64,000 bases of DNA. Source: Nevskiaceae bacterium. GTDB taxonomy: Bacteria > Pseudomonadota > Gammaproteobacteria > Steroidobacterales > Steroidobacteraceae. The translations under genes and the position numbers were made by a program. Positions 17,014 through 25,869 of the stretch are shown piece by piece. The stretch is taken from the NCBI GenBank assembly GCA_024234075.1, contig JACKOV010000002.1, positions 434,001-498,000 of the forward strand. The letters run 5' to 3'. Position 1 is the first letter of the stretch. Each line of letters opens with the position of its first letter. The notes beneath the pieces were generated by a model. It saw only the letters and a program-made list of their open reading frames with translations, made no database searches and was not told the DNA's origin.

Positions 17014-19197
17014 TCACTCGAACCGCAGTTCGCCGTCGCCGTGCATCTGCGCCTCGATCTGCGAGACCAGTTGCGGCCAGTTGACCCGGCCGGCATTGCC
17101 GATGATGTTGATCTGCGGAATGCCACGTCCCTTGAGGATGTAGTAGCCGTTGCCGGCGGGTTCGACGCCCGACATCAGGCAGACGTCGTTGGCGAGCCGG
17201 CAGCGGATGCCCAGTTTGTCGTAGTCGTACTCGTCGAACAGCCGGAATATGCCGCTTTGCAGCGCCGTGACCACGCCGCCGCCACCGCCGCCGACGTTCG
17301 ACAAGGTGCCGACCGCGCGGGCGCTGATGCGTTTGCGGCCGCGCAGCTTCGGCGGGGTTCGCAGATAGGCGTCGAAGGCGACCGGCGACCAGGCGAACAG
17401 CTCCAGGCCCCGGATCGCACCTTCCAGCCGGCCGGTGATCATGCCGATCTCGAAGGTCTCGGTGACCAGGGCGAGATCGAGATCGCGCAGTTCGATGTCG
17501 GCGAACAGCCGTGGCCAGCGGCCGAGCGGATCCTGCAGCCGGAGGTTGCGGCCGACGATCGTGCCGTCGAACACCCGCGCCTCGAGGTCGCCGCCGAAAG
17601 TCAGCAGATCGTCGCGCAACTCGACCCGCGGGATGCGGCCCGAGAGCGTGCCGGCGAACTCCGGCCAGCCGAAGGCGCGGGCGAGCTGCGGCATGCTGAT
17701 GGGCTCGATCTCGCCTTCGAACTCGAGCACCTGCTGTGCCGTGCCCGCATCGCGCACGGCCAGTGCATGGATCGCGAGCGCGCCGTCGAAAATAGGCAGC
17801 CGCGTCGGTTGCAACAGCGCGAACGACAGGCCCTGCAGTGTGAAGTCGATTTTCGCGGCGCCGCCGGAGAGGCCGTAGGCACCGCCCTCGGACCAGTCGA
17901 GATGCGAAGCCGCGGCAGCCGACCCGTTATCCGGTGCCCAGTGCAGCGCGCCGCGTACGTCCTTCATCCACAGCCGGCCATGCCGGTCGCGCAGTTCGAG
18001 GTGGGTGAGATCGGCATCGGCGCGAACCAGTGCGTTGTCGACGATCTCGATGTGCCCCGAAAGGGCGCCCGAAGTTTCCAGCGCGCCGAAATCGGTCGCG
18101 GCGAGCGCGATCTGCAGGAAGCTCGTATAGGCCGCCGGCATCTCGAGGCGTTCGACCTCGAGAGTTGCGGCCTGCAGTCGTGGTCCGTCCGCGGTCAGGC
18201 GCAAGGCTGCCTGGCCGTGCGCCTGAAGCAGCCGCTGTTGATCGATCCGCAACCTGTCGATCGTCAGGGTGTCGTCGTGCCAGCGGCCGTGCGCGTCGAT
18301 CCGCAGCGGGTTCGCGTCGAAGTCGAGCAGCACCGAATCGGCGAGTGCCTGGCCGCTGGCGCTGGCCAGTTGCATGCCGAGATCGAGCGCGCCGCCGGCG
18401 GCCGAGGCGAGCTCGGCTTTGAAGTCCAGCGCGAGATTTTCGCCGACCATCGTGCCCGATTCGTCCGAAAAACCGGCATCGCGCAGACTCAGGGTCAGCT
18501 GCCCGCGGTCGAGCGCGGTGCGGCCCCGCAGACTGGCCTGGCCGTCGATATGCCCGGCGACCTCCAGGTCGGGGGGCAGCGTGATGAATTTCGACAGCCA
18601 GTTGCGCAGGCCCGGCAGCGTGACGCCATCGAGGCCGGCGGTGACCGACCAGTCCTGCGGCCGGCTCAGCACCGTGAACCGGGCCTGACCACCGCCCAGC
18701 GGAATGCGCCGGCCCTGTGCGTCGAATATGCCGCGGTCCAGGTCGTAGCTTGCCGCGGCCGTGAACTCCAGCGGGCCGATCGGACTCCCCGTGGCCGTGA
18801 CGACGGTGCGCGGGCAGCCGAAACGGGGGGCATCCAGCCGTGGATTCGCGCAGCGCAGATCTAGGCGGGTGATCGTGCCCAGTTCGTTCTCGAGATCGAC
18901 CCGCGCGACCCGCAACCGCAGGTTCGGTGGCGTCGGCGTGGCGAGGCCAAGCTCCAGGCGCAGATCCTGTGCCACGAGACCCAGTGCCGTCACCCGGCGT
19001 GCTTCGATCACCACACCGTCGAGCGCGGCGGCGGGGTGCCAGAGAGCCAGGCCGGCTGCGGCGTACAGCACCGCCCTGCACACGGAGCCTGAGCCCTTGC
19101 GGCAGCGGCCGGGTCGCCGCACCGGGTTCGCCGCAGCGTCGGTGGCGTGGTGTGTGCGGCTGGAATGGCCGGATGCCGATGGATCCCGGGCGTGCAT
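17014..19197 (-). CDS. ydbH: YdbH, AsmA-like intermembrane phospholipid transport protein
   Basis: This is a protein of up to 727 residues, made of long amphipathic beta repeats with an N-terminal signal anchor (RAVLYAAAGLALWHPAAA, about 41-58). It ends with the YdbH/DUF748-like C-terminal region, including LGIRCRLANDVCLMSGVEP and the terminal INIIGNAGRVNWPQLVSQ segment. YdbH belongs with TamB and YhdP to the bridge-like AsmA proteins that carry phospholipids to the outer membrane. The first 38 residues are unusually polar, so a GTG nearer the signal anchor (about 19080) may be the true start. ydbL follows. With tamAB at 1324-6952, two AsmA-like lipid bridges are encoded in this window. Confidence 0.88.
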   Translation of the reverse strand: MHARDPSASGHSSRTHHATDAAANPVRRPGRCRKGSGSVCRAVLYAAAGLALWHPAAALDGVVIEARRVTALGLVAQDLRLELGLATPTPPNLRLRVARVDLENELGTITRLDLRCANPRLDAPRFGCPRTVVTATGSPIGPLEFTAAASYDLDRGIFDAQGRRIPLGGGQARFTVLSRPQDWSVTAGLDGVTLPGLRNWLSKFITLPPDLEVAGHIDGQASLRGRTALDRGQLTLSLRDAGFSDESGTMVGENLALDFKAELASAAGGALDLGMQLASASGQALADSVLLDFDANPLRIDAHGRWHDDTLTIDRLRIDQQRLLQAHGQAALRLTADGPRLQAATLEVERLEMPAAYTSFLQIALAATDFGALETSGALSGHIEIVDNALVRADADLTHLELRDRHGRLWMKDVRGALHWAPDNGSAAAASHLDWSEGGAYGLSGGAAKIDFTLQGLSFALLQPTRLPIFDGALAIHALAVRDAGTAQQVLEFEGEIEPISMPQLARAFGWPEFAGTLSGRIPRVELRDDLLTFGGDLEARVFDGTIVGRNLRLQDPLGRWPRLFADIELRDLDLALVTETFEIGMITGRLEGAIRGLELFAWSPVAFDAYLRTPPKLRGRKRISARAVGTLSNVGGGGGGVVTALQSGIFRLFDEYDYDKLGIRCRLANDVCLMSGVEPAGNGYYILKGRGIPQINIIGNAGRVNWPQLVSQIEAQMHGDGELRFE

Positions 19198-19314
19198 GCC
19201 GACCGATTCTACCCGTCGCGCCTGGCCTGCGATCCTGCGCTACACTTTGAGACAGTTACACCACGAGCATCGTCGTTCACCACGGGCGCGATGTGTCGAG
19301 CGAGGCGGCGAGCC

Positions 19315-20781
19315 GTGACAGAGTCCAGCGAGCAGGTGGTGGAGTTATCGGGCAAACGCGCCTTGATCGTCGACGACTCCAAGTCGGCGCGGGCGTTCCT
19401 GGCCAGAATGCTCGAAAAGCACGGTCTTGAAGTCGATACCGCCGAGACGGCCGAGCAGGCCATCGTCTATCTCGCGCGGACCCGCCCCGATGTGATCTTC
19501 ATGGACCATCTGATGCCGGGCATGGACGGTTTTCAGGCGGTGCAGTCGATCAAGAACAATCCGCGCACGGCGACCATCCCGATCATGATGTTCACCTCGC
19601 AGGAGGGCGAACTCTATCTCGGTCAGGCGCGCGCGCTCGGCGCACTCGGCGTGCTGCCGAAGCAGGTCAAGCCCACCGAGGTCTCGACCGTATTGCACCA
19701 GCTGCGGCTGGTGCCCGACCGGCGCAAGCCGCGCCTGACAGCGTTCGAGCCGGGCAATGCCGTGGCGCAGGAAGCGTTCCAGCGGTCGGCCGCGACGATG
19801 TCGATCGTCGGTGGAGCCGGCAACAGCACCGGCAGCAGTACCGGCGGCGGCAGCGATGCCGCGACGCCCGCCCAGCCGTCCGGCGAGCCGCCGATGACTC
19901 CTGCTCAGCTGCGGGCCCTGGTCGAAGACGTGGTGCGCGATCAGGTCTCGGATCTGCGCCGTTCGGTCTCCAGCCTGCTCGACGAACAGATGGAACGCGT
20001 GCTCGGCGAACTGCGCGAGGGCTTCGCGGGCACGGCCACGGTGGTCAATGCCGACCCGGTCGGCGAGGCCTTGTTCGACAGCCACGAGCCTGCACCGCGC
20101 CGCTCGCGTGCGCCGTGGCTGATCGCGGTCGGCGCGTCGGTGCTGGCGGCGGTGCTCGGCGCGCTGTGGTGGCGCGAGGCCGAGACCGGGCGCAGCCTGG
20201 CCGCACAGCTCGCCGAATCCCGCGAGGTGCAGGCGGCGCGTCCGGTGGCGATTTCACAGGGGCCGGAAGCGGGCGCCACGGGCCTGGCCGCCGGCTCGGC
20301 AGCTGCACCGGCCGTGGTGGGCAGCGAATCGGTGCAGCCGGTGCCCTATGGCGAGGTGCCGATTTCCGGCGAGCGGTTCGAGATGTTGCGGCACCTGCTC
20401 GACGATCTCGCGGAACGCGGGTTCCGCGGCCTCGTCAGCGTGACGTCCTATCCCGGCCGCTACTGTCTGGCAGGTTCCGCCACCGACGGCTTCGGGCTGG
20501 TCGAGGCCGACGCGCCGTTGTCGAAGTGCGAGGTGCTCGGCAACCCGTTCGACGAGCAGTTGAGCCTGGCGCAGCGCGAGCCGCTGGCACTCGCCAATCT
20601 GGTCGGCACGATTCGCCAACGCAGCGGCGGCGCGATCGAGGTGCAGCTGGTCAACGGGACCGAGACGCAACGGGTTGCGGCCTATCCCGATCCTGCCACG
20701 TCGGCAACCGCCGGCGAGTGGAATCGGGCGGCCACGGCCAACAATCGCCTCGAGATTCGCGTTCGACCCCAGACACCGTGA
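19315..20781 (+). CDS. Membrane-anchored response regulator with C-terminal exported domain
   Basis: From the GTG at 19315 this is a 488-residue fusion. Residues 12-130 form a CheY-like receiver with the acidic pair in IVDDSK, the phosphoacceptor Asp in VIFMDHLMPGMDG, the Thr/Ser in MFTSQE and the Lys in LPKQVKP. A Gly/Ser/Thr-rich linker and a predicted coiled-coil helix (PMTPAQLRALVEDVVRDQV onward) follow. A single membrane span is at about 268-288 (APWLIAVGASVLAAVLGALW). The final 170 residues would be periplasmic, with two cysteines (YCLAG and SKCEV) and a tail ANNRLEIRV that recalls OmpA-like domains. Receivers tied to a transmembrane segment are uncommon. An ATG at 19291 is an alternative start. 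The yheT-like gene overlaps its stop by 4 bases. Confidence 0.8.
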   Translation: MTESSEQVVELSGKRALIVDDSKSARAFLARMLEKHGLEVDTAETAEQAIVYLARTRPDVIFMDHLMPGMDGFQAVQSIKNNPRTATIPIMMFTSQEGELYLGQARALGALGVLPKQVKPTEVSTVLHQLRLVPDRRKPRLTAFEPGNAVAQEAFQRSAATMSIVGGAGNSTGSSTGGGSDAATPAQPSGEPPMTPAQLRALVEDVVRDQVSDLRRSVSSLLDEQMERVLGELREGFAGTATVVNADPVGEALFDSHEPAPRRSRAPWLIAVGASVLAAVLGALWWREAETGRSLAAQLAESREVQAARPVAISQGPEAGATGLAAGSAAAPAVVGSESVQPVPYGEVPISGERFEMLRHLLDDLAERGFRGLVSVTSYPGRYCLAGSATDGFGLVEADAPLSKCEVLGNPFDEQLSLAQREPLALANLVGTIRQRSGGAIEVQLVNGTETQRVAAYPDPATSATAGEWNRAATANNRLEIRVRPQTP

Positions 20782-21890
20782 CTCGCCGCGTCGTCGACGC
20801 CAGTTTCCGCCCGCCGTGGTGGCTGCAGGGTCGCCACCTCCAGTCGGTGTTGCCGAGTCTGCCGTTGCGGCGTCTGGCCGTCGAACGTCGGGCGGCCTCG
20901 TTGCGCGCCGCGAGTCGCGAGCGGCAGCTCGATTGCGGCGCCGGCGTGAGGCTGCAGGCGTTTCACGCCGCACCGGCCCGGAACCCTCGTCGCGAGCCGG
21001 CGCTCGCGGTGCTGCTGCACGGCTGGGAGGGCAGTGCCGAGTCGCTGTACATCCTCTCGCTCGCGCAGCGGCTGCATCAGCATGGCTACGACGTCGTGCG
21101 GCTCAACCTCCGCGACCACGGCGATACCCACCACCTGAATCGCGAGCTGTTTCATTCCTGTCGCTTGCCGGAAGTCGTCGCGGCGGTCGCCGGGCTGCAG
21201 GCGGACTTCCCGCGGCATCGCCTGCTGCTCGCCGGCTATTCGCTCGGCGGCAATTTCATGCTGCGGGTCGCGGCCGACGCGCGGAGTGCCTGTCTGAACA
21301 TCGCCGGCGCGGTTGCCGTCTCGCCGGTGCTCGATCCGGCGCATACGCTCGATGCCCTCGAGTCGGAGCTGTGGGTCTATCGCCGCTACTTCGTCGAAAA
21401 ATGGTCGCGCTCGCTGCGCCGCAAGCAATCGGTCTGGCCGGGCGTGTTCGACTTCGAGCCGCTGCTGCGCTCGCGCAACCTGCGCCGGATGACGGCCGAC
21501 CTGGTGCTGGCGCATACCGAGTACCCGGATCTCGCGGCTTATCTCGCTGGCTATGCGCTGGTCGGCGAACGCCTTGCCGGGCTTGCCGTGCCGGCGACGA
21601 TCGTCGCCGCGCTCGATGATCCGATCATTCCGGCCGGAGATCTCGATCGCCTGCCGCGCGAGCCGCGGCTGCGCATCGTGGTCACGGAGCAGGGCGGCCA
21701 TTGCGGATTCATCGAGTCGCTGGGTGCGGGCAGTTGGGCCGAGCGCTTCATCCATGCGGAGTTCGAACGGCAGCTGTCCGGTGACGGCGAGCCGGCCGCC
21801 GGATCCGCGCCGGTTTCCACGGCGCCGCGGGCTTCTGCGGCCGGCCGGATGACGGCCGCCGCCACCGCCTCTTCGGCGGGTGTGTCGTGA
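20778..21890 (+). CDS. yheT: YheT-family alpha/beta hydrolase
   Basis: The protein has 370 residues from the GTG that overlaps the previous stop (GTGA). The family opening is visible: FRPPWWLQGRHLQSVLPSL, then LHGWEGS as the oxyanion region, LNLRDHGDTHHLN, the nucleophile in GYSLGGN, the acid in AALDDPIIP and the histidine in EQGGHCGFIE. Members are cytoplasmic carboxylesterase-like hydrolases with unknown natural substrate. The C-terminal 35 residues are a low-complexity Ala/Ser/Thr tail absent from typical homologues. apbE begins inside its stop codon, giving a three-gene coupled operon with the response regulator. Confidence 0.9.
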   Translation: MTRRVVDASFRPPWWLQGRHLQSVLPSLPLRRLAVERRAASLRAASRERQLDCGAGVRLQAFHAAPARNPRREPALAVLLHGWEGSAESLYILSLAQRLHQHGYDVVRLNLRDHGDTHHLNRELFHSCRLPEVVAAVAGLQADFPRHRLLLAGYSLGGNFMLRVAADARSACLNIAGAVAVSPVLDPAHTLDALESELWVYRRYFVEKWSRSLRRKQSVWPGVFDFEPLLRSRNLRRMTADLVLAHTEYPDLAAYLAGYALVGERLAGLAVPATIVAALDDPIIPAGDLDRLPREPRLRIVVTEQGGHCGFIESLGAGSWAERFIHAEFERQLSGDGEPAAGSAPVSTAPRASAAGRMTAAATASSAGVS

Positions 21891-22885
21891 GTGCCTGCAG
21901 CCGCGCAGCGCTGCACCCGCTGTTCGCCGCGGCACTGCTGGCCCTGCTGCTGCTGCCGATGCCGGCGCAGGCCGAGTGGTTCCGGCGCGAAGCGGCGATC
22001 ATGGGCACGCGGATCTATGTCGAGCTCTGGGCCGAGGAGGCTGCGGCCGGCGAGGCGGCGGTCGCCGCGGTGATCGCGTCGATGCACGAAGTCGACGAGA
22101 TGATGAGCACCTACAAGCCCACGAGCCAGCTGTCGCAGCTGAATGCGCGCGGTGCACTCGAGCCGGTGAAGGTCGATCGCGAACTGTTCGAGGTGATCCG
22201 CGCCTCGCTCGAATTCTCGAAACTCACCGGCGGCGCATTCGACGTCACCTACGCCAGCGTCGGTTATCTCTACGATTACCGTGCCCGCCAACGCCCCAGC
22301 GAAGCGCAGATCACGAAGGCGCTGCCCGGCGTGAATTGGCGCAACCTGCGGCTCGATCCGAAGGCGCTGACCGTCAGGTTCGAGCGTCCCGGCATGCGTG
22401 TCGATCTCGGCGGCATCGCCAAAGGTTACTCGGTCGACCGCGCGATCGAGTTGCTGCGGGCCCGTGGCATCGAGCATGCCGTGGTATCCGCCGGCGGCGA
22501 CTCGCGGATCATCGGCGACCGCTTCGGCCGCCCCTGGATCGTCGGCATCCGCCACCCCGACGACCCGCAGCGGATGATCACCCGGATTCCGCTGATCGAC
22601 ACCGCGATGTCGACCTCCGGCGACTACGAACGCTTTTTCGACCAGGACGGCGTGCGCTACCACCACATCCTGGACCCCAAGACCGGCCGTTCCGCCAGCA
22701 AGGTCCGCAGCGCGACCATCCTCGCTCCGACCGCCCTGCAAACCGACGGTTTATCAAAGACCGCCTTCGTACTCGGCGCCGAAGAAGCCCTGCGGATCAT
22801 CGAAAAAATTCCCGGCGTCGACGCGATCTTCGTCACCCCCGAAGGTAAGGTGCTCTACACCAAGGGCCTGCAACCGGGCGTCTGA
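21887..22885 (+). CDS. apbE: FAD:protein FMN transferase ApbE
   Basis: The 332-residue exported flavin transferase has a signal peptide ending at AQA (about residue 25) and the ApbE motifs MGTRIYVELW, GGAFDVTYASVGYLYDYR, DLGGIAKGYSVDRA, VSAGGDSR, DTAMSTSGDYERFF and HHILDPKTGR. ApbE moves FMN from FAD to a threonine of periplasmic flavoproteins such as NqrC, RnfG and nitrous-oxide or fumarate-type reductases. No target flavoprotein gene is visible in this window. Its GTG start overlaps the YheT stop (GTGA). The coding sequence ends just before the remains of a dicarboxylate transporter on the opposite strand. Confidence 0.95.
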   Translation: MSACSRAALHPLFAAALLALLLLPMPAQAEWFRREAAIMGTRIYVELWAEEAAAGEAAVAAVIASMHEVDEMMSTYKPTSQLSQLNARGALEPVKVDRELFEVIRASLEFSKLTGGAFDVTYASVGYLYDYRARQRPSEAQITKALPGVNWRNLRLDPKALTVRFERPGMRVDLGGIAKGYSVDRAIELLRARGIEHAVVSAGGDSRIIGDRFGRPWIVGIRHPDDPQRMITRIPLIDTAMSTSGDYERFFDQDGVRYHHILDPKTGRSASKVRSATILAPTALQTDGLSKTAFVLGAEEALRIIEKIPGVDAIFVTPEGKVLYTKGLQPGV

Positions 22886-22911
22886 CACCGTTCCCCTTTT
22901 TCTCGGCTAAG

Positions 22912-23307
22912 GCCCGAGACGACATTGGTGGCACTGCGCCCCATGTCGAGGAAGCGATCGATCGCGAGGATCAGCAGCAACCCCGCTTCGGGAAGTTCGA
23001 AGAACACCAGGGTCGCGGCGATCACCACCAGCGAGGCGCGCGGCACGCTGGTCATGCCTTTGCTGGTGACCATCAGCAACAGCAGCATGGTGATTTTCTG
23101 GCCCCAGTCGAGATCGATGCCATACGCCTGGGCGATGAAGAGCGTCGCGAAGGCGCAGTACATCATCGAAACCGGCGAGCCGATCAGCAGTGCGCCGGCG
23201 AGGGCCTGCAGCGTCGCCGGTTCCGTGACCGAGGCGTTGATGACGTAGCCGACGACGATTCCGAGGATCATCGCGGCCAGCACGTACAGCGTGCAGTGGC
23301 GGGACAT
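22912..23307 (-). pseudogene. Remnant of a dicarboxylate/amino acid:cation symporter (DctA/GltP type)
   Basis: The minus-strand frame starts MSRHCTLYVLAAMILGIVVG, the normal first membrane helix of DAACS transporters. It then jumps straight to the C-terminal half (LIGSPVSMMYCAFATLFIAQAYG, MLLLLMVTSKGMTSVPRASL, LLILAIDRFLDMGRSATNVV). About 250 residues in the middle are missing, and the frame runs out of homology after the NVV motif with no normal C terminus. Intact members have about 410-450 residues, so this is an internally deleted and 3'-truncated gene. The dicarboxylate substrate cannot be refined. Confidence 0.8.
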
Positions 23308-23348
23308 TCCGGCAGGCACTCTCCCCGGGGCGCCCGTTCATAGTAGTC

Positions 23349-25037
23349 TTGCCGGCGGTCGAAGCTCCGGAACCCGCTCTTGTGTCAGTCGCCGCCTCGC
23401 CTGCCGCACCTAGCAACCTGCGGCTCGTCGTCCCCGCGTCCGCCGCCGGCACGGCGTTCGAGTGGTACGATTTCTTCATCTTCGTACCCCTGTCGAGCAT
23501 TCTCGCGAAGACCTTTTTCGCGGGGCTGAACGAAGCCGCGGCCTATATCCTGGCGCTCGCCGCGTTTGCCGCCGGATTCGCGTTCCGCCCGCTCGGCGCG
23601 CTGATCTTCGGCCGCATGGGCGACCTCATCGGCCGCAAGAGCACCTTCCTGGTGACGATCTCGATGATGGGCGCCGCGACCTTCGCGATCGGTCTGCTGC
23701 CGACCTATGCCGATGTCGGCCTGCTGGCGCCGGTGCTGTTCGTGCTGCTGCGCATCGTGCAGGGGCTGGCGCTGGGCGGTGAATGGGGCGGGGCGGCGAT
23801 CTACATTGCCGAGCATGCCCCCGTGCAGCGGCGCGGCTATCTCACCAGCTGGATGGGCTCGGCAGCGGCTTTCGGTCTCGGCGGCGCACTGCTGGTCACG
23901 CTCGGCACGCGGCTGGTCATGGGCGAAGCGGCATTCGACGCCTGGGGTTGGCGTGTGCCGTTCCTGGTGTCGGCGATCCTGCTGGCGCTGTCCTTGTGGA
24001 TCCGCCTGAAGCTGCACGAAAGCCCGATGTTCCAGCAGTTGCGCGACTCCGGGCAGCAGTCGAAAGCGCCGTATCGCGAATCTTTCGGCGAGTGGCGCAA
24101 TCTCAAGATCGTGCTGATCGCGCTGTTCTCGATGATGGTGGCGCAGGGTGCGGTCTGGTACACGGCTTTTTTCTACAGCCAGTTCTTCATCGAGCGCATC
24201 GTCAAGGTCGAGCCGGGCGCGGTCAATGCGCTGATGATCGCGCTGGTCGCGGCTTCGGCGCCGCTCTATCTTTTCTTCGGTTGGCTGTCGGATCGCATCG
24301 GCCGCAAGCCGGTGATGCTCTCGGGCATGATCATCATGGCGCTGGCGATTTTCCCCGGCTTCCAGGCCGTGACCCGGGCCGCGAATCCGGCCCTGGTCGA
24401 GGCCACCGAGCGTGCGCCGGTCAGCGTCGTCGCCGATCCGGCGGACTGCGCCTTGCAGTTCGATCCCGTCGGCAAATCGCAGTTCCGGTCCTCCTGCGAT
24501 CTGGCCAAGACGGTGCTCGCGGGTGCCGGCATTCCGTACCGCAACATCGCCGCGCCGGCCGGGACGATCGCCGAGGTCCACGTCGGCGAGGTGATCGTGC
24601 AGTCGGCTGACGGACATGCGCTCGATGCGGCGGCGCTGACGACGCTCAAGGCCGAGATCGGCGGGCGCATCCGTGCGGCGCTCGCGGCAGCCGGTTATCC
24701 GTCCATGGCCGATCCGGCCCAGGCAAACATGCCGCGCGTATTCGCCTGGTTGATGGTGCTGGTGCTCGGTGCGACCGCGCTCTACGGCCCGCAGGCCGCC
24801 TGCCTGGTCGAGCTGTTCCCGACCCGTATCCGCTATACCGCATTGTCCCTGCCGTATCACATCGGAACCGGCTGGGTCGGTGGTTTTCTGCCGGCGACGG
24901 CTTATGCGATGACCGTCGCGACCGGCGACATCTACTACGGGCTCTGGTATCCGATGGTGGCGATCGTGTTGTCGATCGTCGTGACGGCCGTATTCCTGCC
25001 CGAGACTCGGCATCGTGCCCTCGACGGCCTCGCATGA
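23349..25037 (+). CDS. MHS-family major facilitator transporter with large soluble insert
   Basis: The protein has up to 562 residues, with TTG at 23349 or GTG at 23382 as the likely start. It is a metabolite:H+ symporter type MFS protein: GTAFEWYDFFIFVPL in the first helix, GRMGDLIGRKSTFL in loop 2-3, LRIVQGLALGGEWGGAAIYIAEH in helix 4 and WLSDRIGRKPVM in loop 8-9. An unusual insert of about 110 residues (VTRAANPALVEATERAPVSV through SMADPAQANMPR) interrupts the second half before the final helices. The insert has a pair of cysteines (DCALQ and SSCDL). The family carries sugar acids, dicarboxylates or proline/betaine. The substrate is unknown. Confidence 0.88.
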   Translation: MPAVEAPEPALVSVAASPAAPSNLRLVVPASAAGTAFEWYDFFIFVPLSSILAKTFFAGLNEAAAYILALAAFAAGFAFRPLGALIFGRMGDLIGRKSTFLVTISMMGAATFAIGLLPTYADVGLLAPVLFVLLRIVQGLALGGEWGGAAIYIAEHAPVQRRGYLTSWMGSAAAFGLGGALLVTLGTRLVMGEAAFDAWGWRVPFLVSAILLALSLWIRLKLHESPMFQQLRDSGQQSKAPYRESFGEWRNLKIVLIALFSMMVAQGAVWYTAFFYSQFFIERIVKVEPGAVNALMIALVAASAPLYLFFGWLSDRIGRKPVMLSGMIIMALAIFPGFQAVTRAANPALVEATERAPVSVVADPADCALQFDPVGKSQFRSSCDLAKTVLAGAGIPYRNIAAPAGTIAEVHVGEVIVQSADGHALDAAALTTLKAEIGGRIRAALAAAGYPSMADPAQANMPRVFAWLMVLVLGATALYGPQAACLVELFPTRIRYTALSLPYHIGTGWVGGFLPATAYAMTVATGDIYYGLWYPMVAIVLSIVVTAVFLPETRHRALDGLA

Positions 25038-25107
25038 GCGGGCGGAGCGTGTGGCGGGCGGTGAACAGGGTTCTAGAATAGTGCTACTGCGCGAGAGGCC
25101 ACTGCCG

Positions 25108-25869
25108 ATGTCCAGCTTACGTACGCTCACTGCGTCTGCACGCCTGCTGCCCTTGTTGTGTGCCGCATTGCTCGCGCTCGCAGCCTGTGCACGCGACGCC
25201 GGCGATTGGAAGTCCGCGCAGGCGGAGGATACGCAGGAGGCCTACGAGGCTTTCCTGGCACGGCACCCGGACAGCCAGTTCGCGCCCCTCGCCAAAGTCC
25301 GGGCGATGCAGCTGCTCGAGGTGCACGACTGGGCCGAGGCGACCCAGGCGGATACACCCGAGGCCTATCAAGGTTTCATCGTGCGGCATCCGGACGGCAA
25401 GTGGACGCCGGAAGCACGGATCCGCATCGAGAACTTCAAACTGATGGCGGCGACCACCGCGAATGCCGCCGATGCGCCGGTTGTGCCTGCGGCGCCGGCC
25501 TCTGCCGCCGTGGCGCCGCGGCCGGCGGCCACGTCGCCGGCGCCCGCTCCCACGCGCAGCGCCGCACCAGCCGTCGCGCCGCCGGCTCCCAGGGGCGCGG
25601 GCGCGGCGACCGCCAGCAATGCGGCGGCAGGTCATCGTGTGCAGCTCGGCGCATTCTCCTCGACTGCCAAGGCCGAGGCGGAATGGGCCCGGCTGCGTAG
25701 CCGCTTCCCGCTGCTGCAGCCGTTCGAGCCGCAGATCACGGCCGTCGAAACGCGCAACGGGCGCTTGTTCCGGCTGCAGGCGGGTGTAGCCGATGCGGCC
25801 GAGGCCGGGCGTCTCTGCGAGCAGCTCAAGGCGAGCGGGCAGGCCTGCCTGGTGGTGCCGTCGCGGTGA
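25108..25869 (+). CDS. SPOR-domain lipoprotein
   Basis: The protein has 253 residues from the ATG at 25108, preceded by GAGAGG. A lipoprotein signal ends at LLALAAC. Two tandem 35-residue repeats follow (DTQEAYEAFLARHPDSQF and DTPEAYQGFIVRHPDGKW), then an Ala/Pro-rich linker. The C-terminal SPOR domain runs from HRVQLGAFSSTAKAEAEW to the end and is expected to bind glycan strands lacking stem peptides, which concentrates such proteins at the division septum. It overlaps the M16 peptidase gene by 4 bases (GTGA), suggesting joint regulation with the exported protease pair. Confidence 0.86.
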   Translation: MSSLRTLTASARLLPLLCAALLALAACARDAGDWKSAQAEDTQEAYEAFLARHPDSQFAPLAKVRAMQLLEVHDWAEATQADTPEAYQGFIVRHPDGKWTPEARIRIENFKLMAATTANAADAPVVPAAPASAAVAPRPAATSPAPAPTRSAAPAVAPPAPRGAGAATASNAAAGHRVQLGAFSSTAKAEAEWARLRSRFPLLQPFEPQITAVETRNGRLFRLQAGVADAAEAGRLCEQLKASGQACLVVPSR

